Shown: positions 7,695 through 16,928, numbered from the stretch's first letter. The stretch is DNA of 33,143 bases from an uncultured Alphaproteobacteria bacterium (GCA_944390265.1 CALXPK010000025.1:1-33143); one strand, 5' to 3'. The notes: generated by a model from the sequence alone, not told the origin. Numbers and translations: made by a program.

Positions 7695-8499
7695 TGGCAA
7701 GCACTCTCTTGGCAATGGCGACCACGTCTTCGGCCGCTTCCGATGTCGGGTAGCGGTTGAGTATGGGTGTTTGGTTGCGGATGGAATCTCGCACGCGCGT
7801 ATCTCGGCGGATGATGCCCAGCAACGGCGGATTTATCTTCAAAAAATTGTTACAAGCCTTGAGCAAGGTGTCATAAGTTCTCTGTCCCTCTCTCAGCGAA
7901 TTGGCTTGATTGACAACCAAACTTATCTCGCTCTTGGGATATTGCATGGTCATGATTTTGATAAAAGCATAAGCATCGGTCAAAGATGTGGGTTCATCGG
8001 TGCAGACAACGATGATTTTTTCGGCCATGCCGGACAAAATACGCACCGGTTTTTCTACCCCTGCCCCCATATCCAAAATCACTTTATTGTATGAAGAAGC
8101 CAACAAAGACAAGTCTTCGCCCAAAATTTGCAGACGGCCAATCGGCATTGAGGCCAAGCCTGCCGAACCGGAACGGCCGGCGATGATGTCAAAATGGCCT
8201 TTGGGACATTGTTGCACCACTTGGTTTAAGGTCACTTTGCCGGCAACCACGCTGCCTAAATCATATTTTGACATCAACCCTAATTGAATGTCGATATTGG
8301 CCAAGCCCAAATCGCCGTCAAACAACAGGGTCTTTTGTTTGAGCAGGCTCAAAGCATGCGCCAAGGTAATGGAAAACCACGTTTTGCCAACGCCGCCTTT
8401 GCCGGAAGCAACGGCAATCATATTGCGCCCTTTTTTCACACTGCGGCTCAAAGGGGCTCTCGGCATTATTTTTAATTCTTCGGTTGTTTGATTTTCCAT
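7687..8499 (-). CDS. flhG: FlhG (FleN/YlxH) MinD-like ATPase controlling flagellar number
   Basis: This 270-aa ParA/MinD-family ATPase has the deviant Walker A motif SGKGGVGKT (residues 32-40). It also has the switch I-like segment DGDLGLANID (about 61-70), which is typical of FlhG, and a Walker B region VILDMGAG (about 139-146). FlhG proteins restrain flagellar number and act on FlhF's GTPase. It directly follows flhF (14-bp gap), the usual pairing. It lacks an obvious MinD-type amphipathic C-terminus. A FlhG identity is favoured over a plasmid ParA or septum MinD because of this flagellar context and because no minC/minE or parB lies nearby. Confidence 0.92.
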   Translation of the reverse strand: MENQTTEELKIMPRAPLSRSVKKGRNMIAVASGKGGVGKTWFSITLAHALSLLKQKTLLFDGDLGLANIDIQLGLMSKYDLGSVVAGKVTLNQVVQQCPKGHFDIIAGRSGSAGLASMPIGRLQILGEDLSLLASSYNKVILDMGAGVEKPVRILSGMAEKIIVVCTDEPTSLTDAYAFIKIMTMQYPKSEISLVVNQANSLREGQRTYDTLLKACNNFLKINPPLLGIIRRDTRVRDSIRNQTPILNRYPTSEAAEDVVAIAKRVLANG

Positions 8500-8513
8500 T
8501 TTTTTCTTCCCGT

Positions 8514-9476
8514 TTATTCTTCACACAAAATGAGTTTGGCCAAAGATTTTTCGTTGATTTGCGCCAGACCGTTGGCAATGGAGGCACTGACGCTGGCCGC
8601 GTAATACCCCATGTCGCAACAAGCCGCCACCGACAAAACCGTGCCGATGCGGCGGGTTAAATCCAACCTGGTCGGCAACAAATATTGGGCACCGATATCC
8701 ATGAAAACCTCTCCGATTTCCACCGCTTCCATGGTGTTACGGCCGGCATCCATGGTCAAAATTTTCTCACCCGAAACCGCCTCGCAAAACTCGGCCACGC
8801 GTTTGACTTCTTTTTCCACAAAAGGGTTTATCCCCGGGGTGTCTATCAAAACCAAGCCATATTTATTTTTGCATTCTTTCACCTTTTGCACCAACTCGTT
8901 TTTGCTTTTGCAAAAGTAAAAATCCACATCCAATATCTCGGCAAAGGCTTCCAACTGTTTGTTGGCGCCGGCACGCACGTTGTCGGTGCTGATGATGCAG
9001 CTGGAAATTTTGTTCAACTTGGCTTGGGTGGCCACTTTGGCAATGGCGGTGGATTTACCGCTCCCCGGCGCACCCATAAAGATTTTGACCGGATGACGCA
9101 TATCCAACATATCTGAAAAGGCATATAATTTGGCCAGCGTTTTTTCCAGCACCGTTTTTTCATCTTTTTGCGAAAGTTCTTGGCTGATTTGCCTTGCCGT
9201 CGCCAAAATTTTTTCGGCCACAACATCAATCACGCCGTGATATTCCAGACAATCGCGCAAATGACGTTCCGCAAAAATTTGGGCGGAAGAAAAACTTTCT
9301 ATCTTTTCGTCATCATCAAAATAAAACTCTTCTTTTTCATCAACGGCAATTGAAACACAAATGCTTCCGTCCGCATTTTTACTTGAAGAAACAATTATCG
9401 CATCATCGCCCAACTCTGACTTGATTTGCGCCAGAGCCTCGGTCATGTTTGCTGCGGTAATCTGCTTTATTTTCAT
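8514..9476 (-). CDS. flhF: FlhF, SRP-type GTPase for flagellar placement
   Basis: This 320-aa protein combines the FlhF N-terminal B-like region (MKIKQITAANMTEAL, followed by an acidic linker) with an SRP-family NG domain. The P-loop GAPGSGKST is at about residues 135-143, the G3 motif DTPG at about 213-216, and TRLD near the C-terminus serves as the G4 motif in place of TKLD. FlhF recruits early basal-body parts to the right site at the membrane. It starts 9 bp after flhA and precedes flhG, the standard order. The length is ordinary for short alphaproteobacterial forms. Confidence 0.93.
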   Translation of the reverse strand: MKIKQITAANMTEALAQIKSELGDDAIIVSSSKNADGSICVSIAVDEKEEFYFDDDEKIESFSSAQIFAERHLRDCLEYHGVIDVVAEKILATARQISQELSQKDEKTVLEKTLAKLYAFSDMLDMRHPVKIFMGAPGSGKSTAIAKVATQAKLNKISSCIISTDNVRAGANKQLEAFAEILDVDFYFCKSKNELVQKVKECKNKYGLVLIDTPGINPFVEKEVKRVAEFCEAVSGEKILTMDAGRNTMEAVEIGEVFMDIGAQYLLPTRLDLTRRIGTVLSVAACCDMGYYAASVSASIANGLAQINEKSLAKLILCEE

Positions 9477-9485
9477 GCTTTAGCC

Positions 9486-11591
9486 TCAAATTTGACCAAC
9501 GGTTTTAATCTTGGCTTTGGGATGGATTTCATTTTGCGACATTACCACCGTCATCGGGCGGAAGCGCTCAATGATTGAGCGGACAAAAGGTCTGATGTTG
9601 GGGCTGGTCAACAATACCGGATTTTCGCCTTTGGCGGCCAAACCTTCAATCACATCTCTGACCTTGGTGATGAAGTTTTGCAATGTGCTCGGTGCCATGG
9701 CCAACTGACGGTCATCGCCCTCACCGATGATTGACTCGGCAAAAGCCTGCTCCCAAGAAGGCGACAAGGTCACCAAAGAGATGACACCAAACTCGTTGGC
9801 ATAAGCATTGGAAAGTTGGCGAGCCAAGCGCGTGCGGACATGCTCGGTTATCATCATCAAACTGCGGGTGGTGGTCACAGCCTCGGAAATGCCTTCCAAA
9901 ATGGTTGGCAAATCGCGAATCGAAACACGCTCTTGCAACAGATTTTGCAAAATGCGCTGCACCGCACCCAAGCTGACTTTGTTGGGGATGAGCTCTTTGA
10001 CCAACTTTTGTTGCTCTTTGTCCAACTCATCCAACAATTTTTGGGTTTCGGCATAAGACAAAAGCTCAGGCATGTTGTCTTTGACCAGCTCGGTGATATG
10101 CGTGGTCACCACGGTTGACGGGTCCACCACGGTATAGCCACGGAACATGGCTTCTTCACGATAAGACTGATCAACCCACATGGCTTTCAGACCAAAGGTC
10201 GGCTCGGTAGTATCTTCTCCGGGGAGGTTGATTTTTTCACCCCTCGGGTCCATGACCAACAATTGGGTCGGGCGCAGCTCGCCGCGGCCGGCTTTGACCT
10301 CTTTGATGTAAATGTTATATTCGTTGGGCGCCAGCTGCATATTATCTTGAATGCGAATCGAAGGCATGACAAAACCCAATTCCGATGCCAGGGCGCGGCG
10401 CAAGGCCTTGATTTGGTCGGTCAACTTTTTGTTGGTTTCTTCATTAATCAACGGCAGCAAGCCATAGCCGATTTCCAAACGAATCAAATCTATCCGCAAG
10501 GCAGTGGAGATTGGCTCTTCCGCCGCCGCTTTGGCGCCTCCTTGTTTTTGCTCTTGCTCCATCACCTCTTGGGCTTGAGCCTGAACTTCTTTTTGCCGCT
10601 TGTCCAGATAATAGGCCGTGCTACCGGTTAAGGTTGCCAGCAAAACAAACGGAATGGCCGGCGTGCCCGGTAACATGCCCAAAGCCAAAGCCAAAAAGGC
10701 TGACATGCCCAGCGCTTTCGGATAATTGGCCACTTGGTCAAACAAGACCTTATCCGTGGCATCGGTCATGCCGGCTTTGGAAACCAAAATACCGGAGGCC
10801 ACGGAAACAATCAAAGCCGGAACCTGAGAAACCAGACCATCACCAACCGTCAACTGCGTATAAGTCGAACCGGCCTCGGCAAAGGTTAAATCATTTTGCA
10901 CCATACCGATGATGATACCGGCCACAATGTTAATGAACGTTATCAGCAAGCCGGCAATGGCATCTCCTCTGACGAATTTGCTGGCACCATCCATGGCTCC
11001 GTAGAAAGAGCTTTCTTTGGATAAGTCTTCTCTTCTTTTTCGGGCTTCATCTTCATTTATCAAGCCGGAAGATAAGTCGGCATCAATGGCCATTTGCTTA
11101 CCGGGCATGGCATCCAAAGCAAAACGGGCGGCCACTTCAGCAATACGTCCGGAACCTTTGGTAATAACCACAAAGTTGACCAAAACCAAAATGGCAAAAA
11201 CAATCACACCAATGACAAAGTTGTTGCCCATGATGAAACCGCCGAAAGCCTTGATGACCTCACCGGCGGCATCGGGACCGGTATAGCCTTTGGATAGAAT
11301 CAAACGCGTGGAGGCCAGGTTCAAAGCCAAACGATACATAGTGGTAATCAACAACACCAGCGGGAAAGCACTGAACTCGGTCGGCTTCTCAATAAAAATG
11401 GCGGTCATTAAAACCAAGCAAGACATGGTTATGGACAAGGCCAGCGCAATATCCAACAACCAAGCCGGCATCGGCATAATCAAAATCACCAACATCAAAA
11501 TAATCGACATGGCAAAAAGCAAGTCGCCGCGTTTGGTGGCGCCGACCAGCATATCTTTGAATGATTTATTGCCAAAAATGTTATTTTGCAT
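9486..11591 (-). CDS. flhA: FlhA, export-gate membrane protein of the flagellar type III apparatus
   Basis: FlhA is 701 aa, the usual length. The N-terminal half (about residues 22-330) has several membrane segments around the FHIPEP-family signature region, including RFALDAMPGKQMAIDADL (about 156-173) and a following cytoplasmic loop. The C-terminal half (about 360-701) is the cytoplasmic platform that docks export chaperones and substrates. FlhA forms a ring around the export gate and helps couple the proton motive force to secretion. It sits between flbD and flhF in one minus-strand run with gaps of 17 and 9 bp, implying co-transcription. Confidence 0.97.
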   Translation of the reverse strand: MQNNIFGNKSFKDMLVGATKRGDLLFAMSIILMLVILIMPMPAWLLDIALALSITMSCLVLMTAIFIEKPTEFSAFPLVLLITTMYRLALNLASTRLILSKGYTGPDAAGEVIKAFGGFIMGNNFVIGVIVFAILVLVNFVVITKGSGRIAEVAARFALDAMPGKQMAIDADLSSGLINEDEARKRREDLSKESSFYGAMDGASKFVRGDAIAGLLITFINIVAGIIIGMVQNDLTFAEAGSTYTQLTVGDGLVSQVPALIVSVASGILVSKAGMTDATDKVLFDQVANYPKALGMSAFLALALGMLPGTPAIPFVLLATLTGSTAYYLDKRQKEVQAQAQEVMEQEQKQGGAKAAAEEPISTALRIDLIRLEIGYGLLPLINEETNKKLTDQIKALRRALASELGFVMPSIRIQDNMQLAPNEYNIYIKEVKAGRGELRPTQLLVMDPRGEKINLPGEDTTEPTFGLKAMWVDQSYREEAMFRGYTVVDPSTVVTTHITELVKDNMPELLSYAETQKLLDELDKEQQKLVKELIPNKVSLGAVQRILQNLLQERVSIRDLPTILEGISEAVTTTRSLMMITEHVRTRLARQLSNAYANEFGVISLVTLSPSWEQAFAESIIGEGDDRQLAMAPSTLQNFITKVRDVIEGLAAKGENPVLLTSPNIRPFVRSIIERFRPMTVVMSQNEIHPKAKIKTVGQI

Positions 11592-11608
11592 GGTTTGTTT
11601 TTTCTATC

Positions 11609-12949
11609 CTATTGCTTATCTGCCTCAACCTCAAAACCTTCCGACTCATATTGTTTGAGCTTGTTGCGCAAGGTGCGAATCGAAATGCCCAAAATTTGTG
11701 CCGCAACCGTTCTGTTTCCCAATGTATGCTTGAGTGTATCAATAATCAGATTGCGCTCCATGGTGGCCACGGTGGTGCCAAACTGCGGTGTTGGTGTGGC
11801 GGATGAGGCCGTCTGTTCCGGCGCTGTTTCCGGCTTATTGATTATTGAATCGGCATCATCCAAAATAATGGCATCTTCTTCAATTTGGTCGCCGGTGCTG
11901 AGCAAAACGGCACGATGGATGGTGTTTTCCAACTCACGCACATTGCCGGGCCAGAGATAATTTAACAATTTTTCTTCGGCGGCCTGCGACATCGGCTTCA
12001 TCGGCAGCTCGTTCAACTCGGAATATTTTTTTACAAAGTGTTTGGCCAAAACCACAATATCTCCGGGACGGTCTTTCAAAGCCGGAATGTGGATGTTGAC
12101 CACATTCAAACGATAATACAAGTCTTGGCGAAAAGTTCCATTCTTAACGGCTTCAGCCAAATCGCGGTTGGAGGTGGCAATGATACGGGTGTTGACTTTT
12201 ATCGGAGCTTTGCCTCCGATACGGTCAATTTCTTTTTCTTGAATGGCGCGCAATAATTTGGCCTGAATGCCGATATCCATTTCCGAAATTTCATCCAAGA
12301 GCAAGGTGCCGTCCGAGGCTTCTTCAAACTTGCCGATACGACGGGCCACGGCGCCGGTGAATGCGCCTTTTTCATAACCAAACAGCTCTGATTCGAGTAA
12401 GGTTTCGGGAATGGCGGCGCAGTTGACGGCCACAAATTTTTTGTTGGCGCGCTTTGAGTTATCATGAATAAAACGCGAAAAAATTTCCTTACCGGTTCCG
12501 GATGCGCCGGTCAGCAAAACGCTGGCTTCCGACGGAGCAATCTGTTTGGCCATTTTTAACACGGCCTCGGTTTTTTTGTCGCCATATATCAAAGCATGGT
12601 TTTCGCGGGTGGCGGCAGCCAAAACCGCACCAATCAACTCCGGATCCGGCGGAAGGGGAATATATTCCTTGGCTCCGGCTTTGATGGCTTTGACGGCTAA
12701 GGTCGGGTCATTGGCCACGCCGCAGGCCACAACCAAAACATTGATGCGCTCACTTTCCAAAGATTTGATAAAACGATAGACATCCAACTTGACGTCTATC
12801 ATCACCAATTCTATCGCCTTGCCGGAACGCAAAACATCCAAAGCGGCATCTTCATTTTGCGCCAAAGAAACATGTCCGCCCTGCGCAATGGCAATTTTGC
12901 TGGCGGCTCCGATTTGTCCTTCCAATGTTCCGACGATGAGCAGTTCCAC
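11609..12949 (-). CDS. flbD: FlbD-like sigma-54-dependent flagellar activator
   Basis: This 446-aa enhancer-binding protein has three parts. The receiver-like domain (1-115) is degenerate: the paired acidic residues usually found after the first strand are missing (MELLIVGTLEG), though an Asp at 52 remains. The AAA+ sigma-54 interaction domain (about 125-360) has Walker A GASGTGKE (148-155), the sigma-54-contacting loop GAFTGA (195-200) and Walker B LLLDEI (216-221). A Fis-type helix-turn-helix lies near the C-terminus (about 395-435; VAAQILGISIRTLRNKL). In Caulobacter, FlbD has a similarly degenerate receiver and activates class III/IV genes with FliX. Here it sits inside the fliF-flhG run and is the natural activator for the two -24/-12 promoters in the window. 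Confidence 0.9.
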   Translation of the reverse strand: MELLIVGTLEGQIGAASKIAIAQGGHVSLAQNEDAALDVLRSGKAIELVMIDVKLDVYRFIKSLESERINVLVVACGVANDPTLAVKAIKAGAKEYIPLPPDPELIGAVLAAATRENHALIYGDKKTEAVLKMAKQIAPSEASVLLTGASGTGKEIFSRFIHDNSKRANKKFVAVNCAAIPETLLESELFGYEKGAFTGAVARRIGKFEEASDGTLLLDEISEMDIGIQAKLLRAIQEKEIDRIGGKAPIKVNTRIIATSNRDLAEAVKNGTFRQDLYYRLNVVNIHIPALKDRPGDIVVLAKHFVKKYSELNELPMKPMSQAAEEKLLNYLWPGNVRELENTIHRAVLLSTGDQIEEDAIILDDADSIINKPETAPEQTASSATPTPQFGTTVATMERNLIIDTLKHTLGNRTVAAQILGISIRTLRNKLKQYESEGFEVEADKQ

Positions 12950-12967
12950 TTTTTTAACCCTCTTTTA

Positions 12968-13321
12968 TTATTTGGCGGCTTTGACAACCTCAGTCATGGT
13001 AATGCCCAATTTATCATCAACCACAACCACCTCGCCTCGGGCGACCAGATTGTTGTTGACGTAAATGTCAATGGCCTCGCCGACTTTTCTATCCAGCTCG
13101 ATGATGGCGCCTTTGTTCAAGCTCATCAGCTGGCTGACTTTCATTTTGGTTTTGCCCAAAACGGCCGAAACCTTAACCGGAATCTCATAAACCGCTTCCA
13201 AATCGTTGACAGATGTCGGAATGTTGAAATTGTCCATATCTTCCTGTGTGCGCAAAATCGGCTCATCGCCTTGCGCGCCGGAATCATGCATTTCATCTAA
13301 TTCTAAGTTTTTATCTACCAT
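12968..13321 (-). CDS. fliN: FliN, flagellar switch (C-ring) protein
   Basis: The protein is 117 aa, with an acidic, variable N-terminus (1-38) and a C-terminal SpoA/surface-presentation domain (about 40-115; VYEIPVKVSAVLGKTKMKV and VGEAIDIYVNNNLVARGEV). FliN forms the lower C-ring with FliM and binds the FliH export sorter. It lies directly after fliH (12-bp gap). FliM is not encoded in this window. Confidence 0.95.
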   Translation of the reverse strand: MVDKNLELDEMHDSGAQGDEPILRTQEDMDNFNIPTSVNDLEAVYEIPVKVSAVLGKTKMKVSQLMSLNKGAIIELDRKVGEAIDIYVNNNLVARGEVVVVDDKLGITMTEVVKAAK

Positions 13322-13333
13322 ATTCCCCTCTTT

Positions 13334-14107
13334 TTAGTCTTTGCTGGTATTAGCATCAAATATTTTATCGGTCTTGGCAAGCATTTTTGCACTGTTTCTT
13401 TCCACACCGCCGTTTTCCCACTCAACTCTGCAATCAGAAACGGCCATTGCCGCATCTTTGTGCAAAGAAATTTTGCCTTCATAGTCATGAATATTGGCCA
13501 AATGAGAAATCTCTTCCTGAACATAAGGCAAGGCTTCCGGATTGAAATAAAATGCCAATTTGCTCTCATCCTTAAACTGAGAAAAATTCTTTTCCAAAAA
13601 GGCTTTGACCAATTTTTCCGCCTGCGCTTTCTCCACCACCGGCACCAATTTATGCATAATCTCTTTGCACAAAGCAATGACCTGATTGTCGGCATTTTTG
13701 TTTTGTGAGCTCATGTCGGCCGAAAGCATCATCAACTTGTTGTTGATTTCGGAAAGCAGGTGATTGCGCTCTTCCTGTTGCTCGCTTTTGGCTTGCTGAT
13801 AGCCGGCTTCATAGCCTTCGGTTCTGGCCTTGTTTTCTTTTTCGGCAACTTCTTCTTCCGTGAAAGTGATAATATCTTCAATAATTTCCGGTTCGGGCTC
13901 TTTTTGCGGCTCCGGCTCCGGTGCCGGCTCGGAAACAACTTCCGCCGCCGTCTCTGCTTCCAGTTCTTCTTGCGGCACTTGCTCCGCTTCCGTTTCTTCG
14001 GCCGGCGGTTCTACCGCGATATGCGTGTTTTCCCAATCTTCCGCATAGGGCTGATTGTCTTCATCCAAGATGAAGTTATCAAACGCAAATTTTTGATATT
14101 TTACCAT
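13334..14107 (-). CDS. fliH: FliH, export ATPase regulator/linker
   Basis: This 257-aa protein follows fliG, as FliH does in most bacteria. It has a long, very acidic, Pro/Glu-rich N-terminal half (about residues 30-90) and then a helical segment with ARTEGYEAGYQQAKSEQQEE (about 92-112), the heptad-like FliH region. The C-terminal domain (about 130-250) ends in CRVEWENGGVERN, like the conserved DCRVEWxxGG tail of FliH. FliH holds the FliI ATPase and tethers it to FliN. The usual next gene, fliI, is absent; fliN comes next. The acidic N-terminus is unusually long and low in complexity. Confidence 0.88.
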   Translation of the reverse strand: MVKYQKFAFDNFILDEDNQPYAEDWENTHIAVEPPAEETEAEQVPQEELEAETAAEVVSEPAPEPEPQKEPEPEIIEDIITFTEEEVAEKENKARTEGYEAGYQQAKSEQQEERNHLLSEINNKLMMLSADMSSQNKNADNQVIALCKEIMHKLVPVVEKAQAEKLVKAFLEKNFSQFKDESKLAFYFNPEALPYVQEEISHLANIHDYEGKISLHKDAAMAVSDCRVEWENGGVERNSAKMLAKTDKIFDANTSKD

Positions 14108-14125
14108 CGGCCCGTTCCGCTATCC

Positions 14126-15148
14126 TTAATATATCAATTCATCATTCTCTTTACCCTCACTAATGACAATCTCTCCGGAATTAGAAAGCTCTTTCGTGGT
14201 GGTAACAATGTATTGTTGAGCTTCTTCAACATCGCGCAAACGAACCGGTCCCATAGCTTCCATATCTTCTTTGATAATTTTGCCGGCACGGGTCGACATG
14301 TTGTTGAAGAACAAATCTTTAATGGTATCGGAGGCCCCCTTCAAGGCAATGGCCAGCTTATCTTTATCGACATTGCGCAGCAAGACTTGGATACCTTGAG
14401 AATCCACTCGGATAAGGTCTTCAAAGGTAAACATAAGAGATTTAACACGCTCGGCACTCTCGCGGTTACGCTCTTCCAAGGCTTCCATAAAGCGGGTTTC
14501 GGTGTTGCGGTCCAAAGAGTTGAAGATGTCGGCAATGAGCTCGTGCGAATCGCGACGCGAAGATTTGGACAGGTTGCTCATAAACTCTTTGCGCAAGGTC
14601 TTTTCCAAGCCATCCAACACTTCTTTTTGTACCGAATCCATTCTGAGCATTCGCATGACGATTTCCATGGCAAAATTTTCCGGCAACAAAGCAATGACCT
14701 TGGCGGCGTGCTCGGCCTTAATCTTGGAGAGGATAACGGCAATGGTTTGCGGATATTCGTTCTTCAAATAGTTGGCCAAAACGTGCTCGTTGACATTGCC
14801 CAATTTATCCCACATGGTGCGGCCGGCCGGACCTCTGATTTCTTCCATAATGACGGAAACACGGTCTTTATCCAGCGCTTTGGACAACAAGCGCTCGGTG
14901 CTCTCGTATGTGCCCATCAACATGCCGCTGTTGGATGCCCTTTCCACAAACTCGTCAAACAGCTGTTCAACCACATTGGAGTTGACCTTGCCCAAACTGG
15001 CCATCACAACCGAGAGCTCCTTGATTTCTTCATCATCCATCAAGGAAAACAAAGAAGCCGAACGCTCATCATTCAAAGACAGCATTAAAATGGCCGCTTT
15101 TTGCTGTCCGGTGAGCAAATTATAATCATCTATCACATTTTGCTTCAT
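14126..15148 (-). CDS. fliG: FliG, flagellar rotor/switch protein
   Basis: FliG is 340 aa, the family's usual size. The N-terminal domain (TGQQKAAILMLSL, about 13-25) binds FliF. The middle domain has the EHAAKVIALLPE segment (about 164-175). The C-terminal torque domain (about 235-330) contains FTFEDLIRVD and DTIKDLFFNNMSTRAGKII, with the charged residues that meet the stator. AAGGA precedes the ATG. The gene lies 25 bp after fliF and 18 bp before fliH. Confidence 0.97.
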   Translation of the reverse strand: MKQNVIDDYNLLTGQQKAAILMLSLNDERSASLFSLMDDEEIKELSVVMASLGKVNSNVVEQLFDEFVERASNSGMLMGTYESTERLLSKALDKDRVSVIMEEIRGPAGRTMWDKLGNVNEHVLANYLKNEYPQTIAVILSKIKAEHAAKVIALLPENFAMEIVMRMLRMDSVQKEVLDGLEKTLRKEFMSNLSKSSRRDSHELIADIFNSLDRNTETRFMEALEERNRESAERVKSLMFTFEDLIRVDSQGIQVLLRNVDKDKLAIALKGASDTIKDLFFNNMSTRAGKIIKEDMEAMGPVRLRDVEEAQQYIVTTTKELSNSGEIVISEGKENDELIY

Positions 15149-15173
15149 TTTTTTGTTTCCTTATTTTATCTCG

Positions 15174-16796
15174 TTAGTTGCCATCGGTCGAATATAACCA
15201 ACTGCGAACAATGCTGACCGCGGCTTCCGGATTTTTCTCAATGATGTCATTGATTTTCTTCAAGGATGAAACCTTAACGCGACCATCCACCTTGTTCAAG
15301 TTGACCAGATCATCCATATCGGCATCATTGTCATTTAAGAAGTTGGACAACAGCAAATTATCATCATCGGCATTTTCACCCAAGAGTTTGCCGCTCGGAG
15401 CTTGCTGTGAGGCATTGTCAAAGGCATTGTTGATGAGCGGACGGATGACCAGCAAAATGACCAAGATGGCAACAATGGCCACGCCCAAACCTTCGGCAAT
15501 TCTCATCAATTCGGCTTTGGTGAAGCCCATAATCAAAATTTCGGGGGCTTTTTCTACACCGCTCTCAATTGCGGCAAAGCGAATGTTTTCCACTTCTACC
15601 ATGTCTCCGCGGTTGGCATCAAAACCGACGGCCGATTTGACCAAAGCGCGCAATTGTTCCATTTCTTCAGCCGTGCGCGGGCGATAAACCATTTTGCCTT
15701 CGGCATCTTTTTCATAGACACCATCAACCATCACGGCCACCGTCAAGCGCTTGATCTCGCCATTGGTTTTGACCTTGTTTCTAACCGTTTTGGAAATTTC
15801 ATAATTCACGGTTTCTTCGGTTTTGGCATTTTGCGAAACAATGCCGGTGTTTTGCGTGACCGTATCTCCGTTGGGAATGTTTTGTGACACCGTTACCGGA
15901 TTTTCCGTCTCATTAGACATGCCGCTTTCGGTGATGGTCTGCATTGAGCGTGCCACCTGAGAATCGGGATCATAAATTTCTTCATTGGTCACAACCTGAT
16001 CAAAGTCCATCTCCAAATTGACACGCGCTTTGGCTTTGCCCAGTCCGACGGCTTTTTCCATCAACTCTTCCAAACTTTTGGTCATTTTGCGCTCTTGCTC
16101 CAGACGCAAAACCTCGTTGGTGGCATTGTCTATGGTTTGTTGGTCTTTATTATCACTGGTCAAAAGTTTGCCGGTGCTGTCTACAATGGAAACATTGTCC
16201 ACCGTCAGCTTTGGTACGGCGGCGGCGACCAACTTTTGAATGGATTGAATCTCTTTCATGTCTAACGTGCCGTTTTTGGTCTTGATGACAACCGAAGCTG
16301 AGGGCTGTTGCTCCTCTCTTGAAAACATTTCTCTCTTGGGTAAAACCAAATGAACACGCGCACTTTTAATATTATCTACCGAGCGAATCGTTCTTGCCAA
16401 TTCACCTTCCAAAGCTCGCACCAGATTGATGTTTTGCACAAAATTGGTGGTGCCCAAAGCATCGGTATTGTCAAAAATCTCATAACCGACATTGGAACCT
16501 TTGCTGGCCAATGCCAGTTCGGCCGTCTCGACCCGCATTTTGTTGACCTGATCTTGAGGAACCAAAATCTCGGTACCGTTTTTGGCCAATTTGTATTTGA
16601 TGTTTTCGGCTTCCAAACGGGAAACAATCTGTTTGGCGTCTTCCAATTCCAAATCCGTATAAAGCACGGAATATTCCACCGAGTTGACCTGCATGATGAT
16701 ATATGCAAAGAAACTAATCAGAAAAATGACGATTGCAGCCAGAGAAATCAATCTGCCCGGCGATAAATTTTTAATGCTTTGCCAAAAGTTATTCAC
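15174..16796 (-). CDS. fliF: FliF, MS-ring protein
   Basis: FliF is 540 aa and builds the membrane ring that starts flagellar assembly. Transmembrane segment 1 is at about residues 16-36 and segment 2 at about 428-448 (VAIVAILVILLVI). The periplasmic ring-building domains lie between, including the conserved RALEGELARTI stretch (about 127-137). The C-terminal 50 residues form the FliG-binding tail, ending IIEKNPEAAVSIVRSWL. The start is GTG at 16796, with GGGGAAG a few bases upstream; the N-terminal residues NNFWQSIKNLSPGRL fit the family. This is the first gene of the long minus-strand run. No -24/-12 motif is visible upstream. Confidence 0.96.
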   Translation of the reverse strand: MNNFWQSIKNLSPGRLISLAAIVIFLISFFAYIIMQVNSVEYSVLYTDLELEDAKQIVSRLEAENIKYKLAKNGTEILVPQDQVNKMRVETAELALASKGSNVGYEIFDNTDALGTTNFVQNINLVRALEGELARTIRSVDNIKSARVHLVLPKREMFSREEQQPSASVVIKTKNGTLDMKEIQSIQKLVAAAVPKLTVDNVSIVDSTGKLLTSDNKDQQTIDNATNEVLRLEQERKMTKSLEELMEKAVGLGKAKARVNLEMDFDQVVTNEEIYDPDSQVARSMQTITESGMSNETENPVTVSQNIPNGDTVTQNTGIVSQNAKTEETVNYEISKTVRNKVKTNGEIKRLTVAVMVDGVYEKDAEGKMVYRPRTAEEMEQLRALVKSAVGFDANRGDMVEVENIRFAAIESGVEKAPEILIMGFTKAELMRIAEGLGVAIVAILVILLVIRPLINNAFDNASQQAPSGKLLGENADDDNLLLSNFLNDNDADMDDLVNLNKVDGRVKVSSLKKINDIIEKNPEAAVSIVRSWLYSTDGN

Positions 16797-16821
16797 TTAT
16801 CTTCCCCATTTGCAGAGCCAT
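16789..16821 (-). other. Possible 10-codon leader ORF overlapping the fliF start
   Basis: AAGGAG (16830-16825) lies just before ATG (16821-16819), which opens a frame coding for MALQMGKISE and stopping at 16789-16791. The stop lies past the fliF GTG in another frame, so translation of this leader could reload ribosomes onto fliF. The spacing of 3 nt is short, and the ORF may be chance. Confidence 0.25.
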
Positions 16822-16887
16822 ATGCTCCTTAAAATAAAAATATTTCCCTTTCGTTATACATAACTTAATTTTTCTTATAGTTAAACG

Positions 16888-16901
16888 ATATTTTAAAATA
16901 T
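16888..16901. promoter_or_regulatory. 14-bp AT palindrome in the fliF upstream region
   Basis: ATATTTTAAAATAT is a perfect palindrome about 90 bp upstream of the fliF start, in the 132-bp spacer that must hold the operon's promoter. The surrounding DNA is AT-rich and has no clear -35/-10 pair or -24/-12 motif, so this is only a candidate regulator site. Confidence 0.25.
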
Positions 16902-16928
16902 TCACAAGTTATCCAATATCGGCATCAC

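Noticed and set aside
13760..15088. A 442-codon open frame on the plus strand
   Set aside because: It is the complement of fliG and fliH. Its translation is rich in Phe, Gly and Arg with no family match, which is typical of a shadow frame.
16860..16910. A CtrA-type site (TTAA-N7-TTAA) before fliF
   Set aside because: The closest match, TTAA-N8-TTAA, has the wrong spacing, and the DNA is so AT-rich that chance matches are likely.
16797..16928. A -24/-12 promoter before fliF
   Set aside because: No TGGCAC-N5-TTGC or close variant is present in either strand of the spacer.
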